Shown here piece by piece: positions 1-5,738 of a DNA stretch of 8,715 nucleotides. The translations under genes were made by a program, and so were the position numbers. How positions within the stretch are numbered: position 1 is the first letter of the stretch; every line of letters begins with the position of its first letter. The stretch is from Rickettsiales bacterium. Its GTDB lineage: Bacteria; Pseudomonadota; Alphaproteobacteria; Methylaequorales; Methylaequoraceae. The DNA is taken from contig PARR01000024.1 of assembly GCA_002711625.1 (NCBI GenBank), positions 1 through 8,715 on the forward strand, written 5' to 3'. The notes below the pieces were generated by a model. That model saw only the letters and a program-made list of their open reading frames with translations. It did no database searches and was not told the origin of the DNA.

Positions 1-1002
1 TACTATATATTTTTTTAATAAATATGTAATCATTTTAATGTGCTCTTCGTTATCATTTAAACAAGGGACAAATTCAAATTTCTTGCCCCCTGCTTCTAAA
101 AAGGTTTCTTTCCCTTCAATTGATATTTCCTCCAGTGTTTCTACACAATCGGATGAAAATCCAGGACAAACCATTAGTATCTTTTTTATTCCCTTCTGAG
201 GTAGCTCCTCCAGAGTTTTATCTGTATACGGTTGAAGCCATTCGTCTGGACCAAACCGTGATTGAAAAGTCGTCATGATAGGGAGTTTGTGTGTCATCTC
301 TTCTTGAATAAGCCTGGTTGTTTTATGACAATAACAATGATAAGGATCACCTTTTTTGAAATATTTTTTTGGGATACCATGGTAAGAAGCAACAATTAGA
401 TCGGGTTTCCACTTTATTGTATTTAGGCTTTTGTTAATACTGTTTCTTATCGCACGGATGTACAAGGGTTCAGACTCGTAATGTGGTATAATCTGCAAAC
501 TTGGTTGCCACCTCATTTTCATTAAGTTTCTGTATACTTCGTCGCATACTGTTGCCGTTGTTGCTGCGGCATACTGCGGATATAATGGAAAAATAATTAG
601 GTTTTCACTTCCCTTGCTCTTTAATATATCTAGTTTACTTGAAATACTTGGGTTCCCATACCTCATCGCATAATCTACGAGTACATCATTCCTTTTTATC
701 TTTCGCTTGGTTTTTTCTGCCTGCATGATTGTGTAGTATCTTAATGGAGACATATCTTCTTTTTGCATCCAGATTTTTTTGTATGCTCTCGCTGTCTTTG
801 ATGGTCTAAACGTTAAGATGAATAAATTCAATATTATCTGCCAAAGTATTGGGTTAACTTCTATCACTCTTTGGTCTGTTAAAAACTCTTTTAAGTACTT
901 TCTTATATCTAACCACTTTGTTGAATCCGGAGTTCCTAAATTTACCAACAGAATTCCTGTTTTGCTCTTTGGAAGGTTCGGATGTTTATCTGGAAGATTC
1001 AT
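1..1002 (-). CDS. hemH: Ferrochelatase HemH, 3' end cut by window edge
   Basis: Ferrochelatase inserts Fe2+ into protoporphyrin IX, the last step of protoheme synthesis, usually at the inner face of the cytoplasmic membrane. I translated 334 codons from ATG (1002-1000) to the left edge without a stop. Family ferrochelatases are about 320-350 residues, so only a few C-terminal residues should be missing. Visible landmarks are the N-terminal GILLVNLGTPD (residues 16-26), FPLYPQYAAATTAT (138-151), SYHGIPKKY with the metal-site His at 208, the FGPDEWLQPYTDKTLEEL segment (250-267), and CPGFSSDCVETLEEI (279-293), whose Glu288 matches the second catalytic residue. A Cys-X-Cys pair sits at 223-225 (YHCYCH). 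The start overlaps the 3' end of hemE by 17 nt, with no clear Shine-Dalgarno, so it is probably co-transcribed and coupled to hemE, two steps earlier in the pathway. Family assignment is secure. Confidence 0.95.
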   Translation of the reverse strand, partial: MNLPDKHPNLPKSKTGILLVNLGTPDSTKWLDIRKYLKEFLTDQRVIEVNPILWQIILNLFILTFRPSKTARAYKKIWMQKEDMSPLRYYTIMQAEKTKRKIKRNDVLVDYAMRYGNPSISSKLDILKSKGSENLIIFPLYPQYAAATTATVCDEVYRNLMKMRWQPSLQIIPHYESEPLYIRAIRNSINKSLNTIKWKPDLIVASYHGIPKKYFKKGDPYHCYCHKTTRLIQEEMTHKLPIMTTFQSRFGPDEWLQPYTDKTLEELPQKGIKKILMVCPGFSSDCVETLEEISIEGKETFLEAGGKKFEFVPCLNDNEEHIKMITYLLKKYIV

Positions 1003-1996
1003 AGTTTCTAACTAAGTCTATTACTTTATGAACATTTTCTATTGGCGTATTTGGCAATATACCATGAGACAAATTAAATATATGTAAATTATTTTTGAAC
1101 TTTTCCATTATTTTTTTTACTTCCTTAACAAGCGTCTCTCCTCCTTTTAATAAAACCTGTGGAGACAAATTTCCTTGAATTGTAACTTTGTTTTGATGAC
1201 AATAATCCAGCTGTTGTTGATCAAAGTTCTGGTCGATTGAAATAAAATTGCACCTTACCTCTTTTAAAAAAAAATTAATTTTATTCTGTGAATTTCTTGG
1301 AAAAAAGATGACAGGCAAATCAGGAAACCGTTTTTTCAATTCTTCTCTTATTTTCTTGCTTGGTTGAACCACATATTCTTCGTATTCTTTATCTCCCAAT
1401 AATCCAGCCCAAGAATCAAATATTTGAACTACATCCGCTCCTGACTCTACTTGTCTGATAAGATATTCTATTGATATGTCTGTTATTTTACCTATCCACA
1501 TTTCAACCTTATGAGGGTATTCTTTTACAAACATTCTAGTCTTTTCATGACTTTGTGATGACCCCTTCTCTATCATGTAAGTTAATACAGTAAAAGGTCC
1601 ACCACAGAAACCAATAACTTTTTTGCCATTACTTTTTTGTTTAATAATTTTAATTGTATTCATAACTGGCCGAAGAATATTTTCTACCGCTGAGTTTTTG
1701 ACACTTGAGTTTTTAAGTAAATCTTTGTGTCCTAAAACTGGCCCAATATTTTCAATAAATGAAACTTTTTGTCCCAGTGCCAGGGGAATTACTAAAATAT
1801 CTGCAAAGACTATGATGAAATCGAGATCGAACCGATTTATTGGTTGCAAAGAAATCTCCGCAGCTAGTTCTGAATTGAAACAAACATCCAGAAAATTATC
1901 TTCTTTTTTCCTTAAAAGGTGATACTCAGGTAGATAACGGCCAGCTTGTCTCATAAACCAAATCGGTGTTCTAACTTTACTATTTTTATTAAACAT
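986..1996 (-). CDS. hemE: Uroporphyrinogen decarboxylase HemE
   Basis: HemE decarboxylates the four acetate side chains of uroporphyrinogen III to give coproporphyrinogen III in the cytoplasm. It has 336 residues, close to the usual 340-355. The first UroD signature PIWFMRQAGRYLPEY is at 11-25 with the substrate Arg16. FADILVIP carries the catalytic Asp66; most homologues have Ser where this one has Ala65. The second signature GFCGGPFTVLTYMIE is at 129-143 with Tyr140. FDSWAG follows mid-protein, and NLSHGILPNTP carries the C-terminal His311 (usually NLGHG). The ATG at 1996-1994 is preceded by an AT-rich (TA)n stretch and no Shine-Dalgarno. It is the first gene of a leftward hemE-hemH unit, divergent from maf across the presumed replication origin. 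That position beside the origin is the same as in Caulobacter and Rickettsia. Confidence 0.97.
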   Translation of the reverse strand: MFNKNSKVRTPIWFMRQAGRYLPEYHLLRKKEDNFLDVCFNSELAAEISLQPINRFDLDFIIVFADILVIPLALGQKVSFIENIGPVLGHKDLLKNSSVKNSAVENILRPVMNTIKIIKQKSNGKKVIGFCGGPFTVLTYMIEKGSSQSHEKTRMFVKEYPHKVEMWIGKITDISIEYLIRQVESGADVVQIFDSWAGLLGDKEYEEYVVQPSKKIREELKKRFPDLPVIFFPRNSQNKINFFLKEVRCNFISIDQNFDQQQLDYCHQNKVTIQGNLSPQVLLKGGETLVKEVKKIMEKFKNNLHIFNLSHGILPNTPIENVHKVIDLVRNYESSR

Positions 1997-2000
1997 CTAC

Positions 2001-2010
2001 TATATATATA
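2001..2010. repeat. (TA)5 run, candidate unwinding element
   Basis: Five TA dinucleotides lie just upstream of the hemE start, within the hemE side of the presumed origin. TA steps are the least stable, so this could be an easily melted site. It could equally be part of a hemE promoter -10 region, because it ends only a few bases from the hemE ATG. Confidence 0.4.
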
Positions 2011-2015
2011 TTAAG

Positions 2016-2032
2016 GTTGTTGTTGTTGTTGT
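2016..2032. repeat. GTT trinucleotide repeat (five units plus GT)
   Basis: Five tandem GTT units run from 2016 to 2030, followed by GT, on the plus strand (AAC units on the minus strand). The tract lies between the (TA)5 run and the DnaA boxes in the presumed origin, and no coding frame uses it. Its role is unknown. It does not match the TAG/TAA DnaA-trio phase exactly, although its trinucleotide period and position beside a melting region are suggestive. Confidence 0.6.
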
Positions 2033-2058
2033 GCACTTAATAAAAAGAAAAGTAAGAA

Positions 2059-2074
2059 TTAACATTTAATTAAC
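2059..2074. promoter_or_regulatory. CtrA-like binding motif TTAA-N7-TTAAC
   Basis: TTAACATTTAATTAAC matches the full alphaproteobacterial CtrA consensus TTAA-N7-TTAAC without mismatch. In Caulobacter, CtrA bound at such sites in the origin represses replication initiation, and CtrA sites are also reported at the Rickettsia origin. The match is seen directly; the function is inferred. In DNA this AT-rich a chance match within a 200-bp gap is possible (roughly one in ten by my estimate). Confidence 0.4.
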
Positions 2075-2104
2075 AAGATATAAAAAAGCAAAGCCTTAGT
2101 AAAG

Positions 2105-2113
2105 TGTGAATAA
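2105..2113 (-). promoter_or_regulatory. DnaA box, perfect (TTATTCACA)
   Basis: TGTGAATAA on the plus strand reads TTATTCACA on the minus strand, an exact match to the TTATNCACA initiator-binding consensus. It lies in the middle of the hemE-maf gap, 34 bp (start to start) from a weaker box in the same orientation. Confidence 0.6.
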
Positions 2114-2138
2114 CAATATGAGCCAAAGAAGATTCCTG

Positions 2139-2147
2139 TGTGGACAA
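2139..2147 (-). promoter_or_regulatory. DnaA box, one mismatch (TTGTCCACA)
   Basis: The minus strand reads TTGTCCACA, differing from TTATCCACA at one position. It has the same orientation as the perfect box at 2105-2113. The identical nonamer also occurs inside the thiE-like gene (8342-8350), so alone it is weak evidence. It counts mainly because of its neighbours. Confidence 0.42.
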
Positions 2148-2210
2148 AGGGGAAAAAAAACAGACAGGACAGAGGCAAAAAGATCTTAATAACTTACTAA
2201 ATATATAAAC

Positions 2211-2858
2211 ATGTTAAAAAAAAGTGAACAAAAAAGGAAAAATGGGAATCACCCAAAAAAAAACCAGATATTAGGAGTTTATCCACAAGTTGTTCTAGCA
2301 ACGTTAAGCGAAACAAGAATAGAAATGTTCAAAGCAACAGGAATTCCATTCATAATGGAACCTCATAAGGTTGATGAAAAAAAAATCAAAAGAACTAAAT
2401 TTTGTCAGCAGAAAGAAAGATTGGCTACAACACTCGCAGAGGCGAAAGCAAGATCTATTGAAAAAGATCATCCTAATAAAATTATAGTTGGTTCAGACCA
2501 GATACTTGTATGTGAGGGAAAATTACTAAGTAAGCCAGAGAATGTCGAAGAAGCAGAACGAAATTTACAGATTCTTGCTGGAAAAAACCATACCCTTTGG
2601 AGTTCAGTTATAGCCGTGAAAACGGGAAGTATTTACTTTTCAATACGAAAGAAAGCACGTATTCAATTAAAAGATTTATCAAAAAAGGAGATACAAAACT
2701 ACATCAGTGTGAATAAAAATACTGTTCTGTCCTGTGTGGGAAGCTACAGAATAGAGGACAATGAAAAATATGGGTATATAAAAGTATTATCTGGAGAAGA
2801 AGAAACGATAAAAGGATTTCCAATCCAAAAGTTTATAAGTATCCTAAAGTCCAAATAA
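2211..2858 (+). CDS. maf: Maf/YceF-family nucleotide pyrophosphatase
   Basis: Maf proteins are cytoplasmic nucleoside-triphosphate pyrophosphatases that hydrolyse non-canonical or modified nucleotides; some family members are linked to septum inhibition. The 215-residue product shows VVLATLSETRIEMF (27-40, with the conserved Arg36), GIPF...KVDE shortly after, LAEAKARSI with the conserved Lys, VGSDQILVCEGKLLSKPEN with the catalytic-site Asp and Lys, and a C-terminal SCVGSYRIED...GFPI. The fold motif starts only at residue 27, so there is a Lys/Asn-rich N-terminal extension of about 20 residues. No alternative in-frame ATG, GTG or TTG lies between the ATG at 2211 and the first motif, and no Shine-Dalgarno precedes it. 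Part of a DnaA box lies within the extension. The C-terminal segment usually written YQIEG is divergent here (YRIED). It heads the maf-aroE-coaE operon. Substrate specificity cannot be read from sequence. Confidence 0.9.
   Translation: MLKKSEQKRKNGNHPKKNQILGVYPQVVLATLSETRIEMFKATGIPFIMEPHKVDEKKIKRTKFCQQKERLATTLAEAKARSIEKDHPNKIIVGSDQILVCEGKLLSKPENVEEAERNLQILAGKNHTLWSSVIAVKTGSIYFSIRKKARIQLKDLSKKEIQNYISVNKNTVLSCVGSYRIEDNEKYGYIKVLSGEEETIKGFPIQKFISILKSK
2279..2287 (+). promoter_or_regulatory. DnaA box, perfect consensus (TTATCCACA), inside maf
   Basis: This is an exact TTATCCACA, the strongest E. coli R1/R4-type box, on the plus strand and opposite in orientation to the boxes at 2105 and 2139. It lies over codons 23-26 of maf, just before the conserved Maf fold begins, so the origin may extend into the coding region. 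Confidence 0.55.
2708..2716 (-). promoter_or_regulatory. DnaA box match (TTATTCACA) late in maf
   Basis: This second exact TTATTCACA on the minus strand lies inside maf codons, about 420 bp from the previous box. It could be an outlying DnaA site or chance. I found no other exact TTATNCACA in the window outside 2105-2716. Confidence 0.28.
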
Positions 2859-3676
2859 TGCTCTACGTTATAGGAAACCCAATTAAGCATTCCTTCTCTC
2901 CGATGATTCATAATTATTGGATGATGAAATACGGGATAAGACTCAAATACGAACAATTATTGGTGAGAAAAGCAGATTTAGAAAGAGTGGTAAATGAGGT
3001 TCGTCACAACAAAGTGTTAGGTTTAAACGTAACTCTCCCTTACAAAGTCCAAATTATACCGTATTTAGATTCATTACATGAAACAGCAAGAGAAAGCGGG
3101 GCTGTAAATACAGTCTATAAAAATGAGCAAAAAAAAATAGAAGGAGCAAATACAGATGGAATGGGCTTTTGCTCTTATCTTGAAAAAGACAAGAGCTTTA
3201 ACTTTAATGGAAAATCAATACTTGTCCTAGGAGCGGGAGGTTCGGCGAGAGGTATTATATCAGAAATGGTGAAAAGGAAAACTTTAAAAATCAATGTGAT
3301 GAATAGAACTGAAAAGAAGGCATTTGAAATTGTAGAGTTTTACAAAAACCAGCCAACCCAAATTATTGCGGAGAAATGGAATACAGACAAGCCTTTTGAA
3401 AATATAGATCTTATAATAAATACTACTTCATTTGGTATGAAGAAAAACGAGCATATTAAACTTAATACCCAAAATTTAAAACAACCCACAATTGTTATAG
3501 ATATAATTTACAACCCAAGACAAACAATGTTTTTGAAGGACCAAAGAGACAAGGGGTTCACTGTATATAATGGAATAGGGATGTTAGTTAGACAAGCAGC
3601 TGCCTCTTTCAATTTCTGGTTTAATATAGAACTAAATAAAAACGATATTACTGAAATAAAAAAAAGAATTGAATAA
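2858..3676 (+). CDS. aroE: Shikimate dehydrogenase AroE
   Basis: AroE reduces 3-dehydroshikimate to shikimate with NADPH, the fourth step of the shikimate pathway to aromatic amino acids. At 272 residues it has the standard length. The N-terminal substrate domain shows GNPIKHSFSPMIHN (6-19), GLNVTLPYK with the catalytic Lys63, ESGAVNTV (79-86) and ANTDG with the catalytic partner Asp100. The Rossmann domain has LVLGAGGSAR (122-131) and the NRT motif (149-151), whose Arg150 favours NADP over NAD. INTTSFGM and YNGIGMLVRQAAASF complete the family pattern. The ATG shares one base with the maf stop (TAATG), implying translational coupling, and the 3' end overlaps coaE. All key residues are intact, so the enzyme should be functional. 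AroE is clearly favoured over the YdiB or AroE-like paralogues by context and by NRT. Confidence 0.97.
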   Translation: MLYVIGNPIKHSFSPMIHNYWMMKYGIRLKYEQLLVRKADLERVVNEVRHNKVLGLNVTLPYKVQIIPYLDSLHETARESGAVNTVYKNEQKKIEGANTDGMGFCSYLEKDKSFNFNGKSILVLGAGGSARGIISEMVKRKTLKINVMNRTEKKAFEIVEFYKNQPTQIIAEKWNTDKPFENIDLIINTTSFGMKKNEHIKLNTQNLKQPTIVIDIIYNPRQTMFLKDQRDKGFTVYNGIGMLVRQAAASFNFWFNIELNKNDITEIKKRIE

Positions 3677-4268
3677 GCCACTCAAAATAGCAATAACTGG
3701 ACAAATAGGAACAGGTAAGTCTTTCGTTTCAGATGTTTTAAAAAGTTGGGGGTATGCAGTTTATGAATCAGACTTAGAGGTAAAAAAACTATACAATAAC
3801 CCAAAGTTCGTAAATAAAATACTTAGTGAATTTAAAAATTCCATTGAGAATATAGAAACGGAGAATGGTAAAATTGATAAAGAAAAACTAAGTTTATACG
3901 TTTTCGACAACAAAGAAAACCTAGGAAAACTAGAAAAGATTGTTCACCCAATTCTTCAAAAAAGACAAATAGAATTCATAAAAACACATAAAGGGAACAA
4001 CAAACTTTTCTTTGATATTCCGTTACTATTCCAAAAAAAATTACATTTGAACTTTGATTTTATTATTTACACCACGGCGAGTAAAAAAATACAAAAGGAC
4101 CGGGTAATGAAAAGACCAAAAATGACTTATGGACTATTTAGAAAAATTCTTATACATCAAAACATAGAAAATAAACTAATTGATGAATTTGTGTCTTTAA
4201 TAATAGATACATCTCGTGATAAAAAACAATCTAAATCGGAACTAAAAGGATTTTTAGAACAAAATTAA
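3669..4268 (+). CDS. coaE: Dephospho-CoA kinase CoaE
   Basis: CoaE phosphorylates the 3'-hydroxyl of dephospho-CoA with ATP, the last step of coenzyme A synthesis. The 199-residue product, normal for the family, carries the Walker A motif GQIGTGKS (11-18), ESDLEVKKLY with the catalytic Asp35, IVHPILQKRQ, the FFDIPLLFQKKLHLNFD block, and the lid motif DRVMKRPKMTYGLF. HQNIENKLIDEFVSLIIDTS completes the pattern. Translation must begin just before the P-loop. The only suitable start is TTG at 3669, overlapping the aroE stop by 8 nt, so expression probably depends on coupling to aroE. In most alphaproteobacteria dnaQ follows coaE. Here coaE ends the operon 4 bp from the convergent holA, with no terminator hairpin visible at the junction. 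Confidence 0.94.
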   Translation: MNKPLKIAITGQIGTGKSFVSDVLKSWGYAVYESDLEVKKLYNNPKFVNKILSEFKNSIENIETENGKIDKEKLSLYVFDNKENLGKLEKIVHPILQKRQIEFIKTHKGNNKLFFDIPLLFQKKLHLNFDFIIYTTASKKIQKDRVMKRPKMTYGLFRKILIHQNIENKLIDEFVSLIIDTSRDKKQSKSELKGFLEQN

Positions 4269-4272
4269 TATC

Positions 4273-5256
4273 TTATGAATCCAAGGAAAAGTCGAGCAAA
4301 ACCTTTTCAAGTCGAGATTCGGAAGACAGGGATCCATCAAGAAACATTCTTTGAATAAAAAATAATTCTTTTAAAGTTGCTTTTATCCGTGGTGTATCCC
4401 ATTGCGAGACATGAGCTAAAAATCTCTTTTCGAACTTAAAGAAAATCGGAGGCTTTAGCTCGCGCAAAGCATTAAATGCAGTTTCCCCTTCTTTAATAAG
4501 ATTTTTAACCGTAAATAATCTAAAAAAATGCTCAATTAGATTGTTAACTAAACGAATTCGATTTTTCCCAAAATCTGTGTAACGGTTAAATTCTGAAGAA
4601 ATTAAAGGTTTACCAGAAACCAGATTAAAAAGAAAAGAAGTATCTTCATAATAATTTTGTCTAGTATTAAGCAGGTGCCCTAAATTTTTTTTCTCTAAAA
4701 TAAAGATTTTTTCAAGTTCTTTTCGTATGTCAATGTCAGAGTTTCCCAAAATCTCACAAATGTTTGAGATCTTTGTCTCGCCTAAATTCAAACCGAAAAG
4801 TGAGGCCTGCTCCTTAATTATTTGAATTATTTCTATATTCGTATTTTCGTAACATGGTATAATGATATGATTTTTTGAACTTTCAAAAAATTTGCGAAGA
4901 GTGGAACTCCTTTCTAATCTTGTAAACTTTAAAATTATAATAAAATTTAGGGATTTGTGGCCGGAAATTAACTTAAGTAATTCATTGTTAATTGAGTTAT
5001 TTTTGGGAGAGATTACCAAAGCAAATTTCTCATTAAACAAATTCATATGATTATGTTTTTCTATCGTCTCCAAAAGTTTTTCTTTATGAATGTCATCGGA
5101 ATCAAACAGAATCTTTTTATAATCATTAGAACTCAGAGAACTCATTATTTTGTCATAATAATACTCAACTTTTCCAATATTATTACCATATAGTAAAAAA
5201 CTTTTATAATCAGCCAAGTTACAATTGTTAAGAAAAGAGTTAAGTTTTATTATCAA
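4273..5256 (-). CDS. holA: DNA polymerase III delta subunit HolA
   Basis: HolA is the delta subunit of the clamp loader. It opens the DnaN sliding clamp and acts with delta-prime and DnaX. The product has 327 residues (about 340 in E. coli). It starts with SFLLYGNNIGKVEYYYDKI (19-37), the degenerate non-ATPase P-loop region typical of delta. NLFNEKFALVI, DIRKELEKIFILEKK (end of the AAA+-like part) and the collar domain with LRELKPPIFFKFEKRFL and a C-terminal SRLEKVLLDFS follow. This pattern fits alphaproteobacterial HolA, although the family is weakly conserved. The start is TTG (5256-5254), overlapping the lptE stop in a TTGA arrangement, with no Shine-Dalgarno, so it is probably translationally coupled. 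The order leuS-lptE-holA is standard in the class; parB, the usual next gene, is absent. Confidence 0.91.
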   Translation of the reverse strand: MIIKLNSFLNNCNLADYKSFLLYGNNIGKVEYYYDKIMSSLSSNDYKKILFDSDDIHKEKLLETIEKHNHMNLFNEKFALVISPKNNSINNELLKLISGHKSLNFIIILKFTRLERSSTLRKFFESSKNHIIIPCYENTNIEIIQIIKEQASLFGLNLGETKISNICEILGNSDIDIRKELEKIFILEKKNLGHLLNTRQNYYEDTSFLFNLVSGKPLISSEFNRYTDFGKNRIRLVNNLIEHFFRLFTVKNLIKEGETAFNALRELKPPIFFKFEKRFLAHVSQWDTPRIKATLKELFFIQRMFLDGSLSSESRLEKVLLDFSLDS

Positions 5257-5738
5257 GGGGAAATCTTTCTTTCAAAGTTTTGTGATAATATGACATGAGA
5301 AATACTTTCAGCGATAGATTTTATTAATTTTTTAGAAGAATCCTCCTCCGTTATTAAGTTTCCGTAAGAATCCAATGACAAAGAATAGCTTGATTTTTTT
5401 GATATCGTTCCAGAAGTCAAATACCCTTTCTTATCGTAAAGTGAAAAGTTCACAACGTATGTCATCAAAGTCCCTGTCGAGCTCAAATCCTTATTTATAC
5501 CTAGTCCTGCGATAGTTTTTTGAATTGAAATGACAAGCTTAAGACTAGAAGGGCTTGCATCTTTAAGATTAAGGTTTTGATCAAGAAAAATCTTCATAAG
5601 GTTTTCATCGTTTCCGTATCTTTCTTTTGATTTTACAATAAAACTAGTATGGTTAGATAAAATCGGATTGGAGGCTTTGTAAAGCGGTTGGTAGGCACAT
5701 CCAGACAATACGAAAAGACAGATGACCAATTTTTTCAT
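5253..5738 (-). CDS. lptE: LPS-assembly lipoprotein LptE
   Basis: LptE is the outer-membrane lipoprotein that plugs the LptD barrel and helps place lipopolysaccharide on the cell surface. The 161-residue product has a short lipoprotein signal peptide (charged MKK, hydrophobic 4-12) and a lipobox LSGC with the acylated Cys14. The GCAYQPLY motif right after it is characteristic of alphaproteobacterial LptE. The mature part shows the weakly conserved family pattern: [17 protein letters not shown], a [11 protein letters not shown] strand, then a C-terminal helix ([11 protein letters not shown]). Sequence similarity in this family is low, and the call rests on lipobox, length and its place between leuS and holA. 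Its ATG overlaps the leuS TGA (ATGA, 4 nt). Confidence 0.89.
   Translation of the reverse strand: MKKLVICLFVLSGCAYQPLYKASNPILSNHTSFIVKSKERYGNDENLMKIFLDQNLNLKDASPSSLKLVISIQKTIAGLGINKDLSSTGTLMTYVVNFSLYDKKGYLTSGTISKKSSYSLSLDSYGNLITEEDSSKKLIKSIAESISHVILSQNFERKISP

Larger units (their letters stand above)
1997..2287. other. oriC: Probable chromosomal replication origin (oriC), hemE-maf gap plus start of maf
   Basis: This is the only intergenic gap above a few bases (1997-2210), extended into maf to include a consensus DnaA box. From left to right it holds a (TA)5 run, five GTT units, a TTAA-N7-TTAAC palindrome-like motif, an A/T-rich stretch (about 2041-2090), a perfect DnaA box at 2105-2113, a GANTC site at 2131-2135, a one-mismatch DnaA box at 2139-2147, a G/A-rich tract to about 2185, and a perfect box at 2279-2287. 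Genes on each side run away from it. It is established that the Caulobacter and Rickettsia origins lie beside hemE, facing the maf-aroE-coaE group. That this is the origin here is inferred from synteny plus boxes; nothing functional is shown. The same gap must also hold the hemE and maf promoters, which I could not place with confidence. Confidence 0.68.

Noticed and set aside
779..1015. Plus-strand open frame opposite the start of hemH
   Set aside because: It lies antisense to conserved HemH residues and shows no recognisable protein family, so it is a shadow frame. The same holds for the other short frames opposite hemE, maf and leuS.
1492..1500. CTATCCACA, a one-mismatch DnaA box in hemE
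   Set aside because: It is isolated within conserved coding sequence about 600 bp from the cluster, and single-mismatch matches are common by chance.
2273..2292. AGGAG followed by TTG as an alternative maf start
   Set aside because: The TTG at 2290 is not in the maf frame, and no in-frame ATG, GTG or TTG occurs at a useful distance.
4255..4290. Bidirectional terminator between coaE and holA
   Set aside because: I saw no GC-rich inverted repeat with a T-run. The junction is only 4 bp and the stop regions lack a stem.
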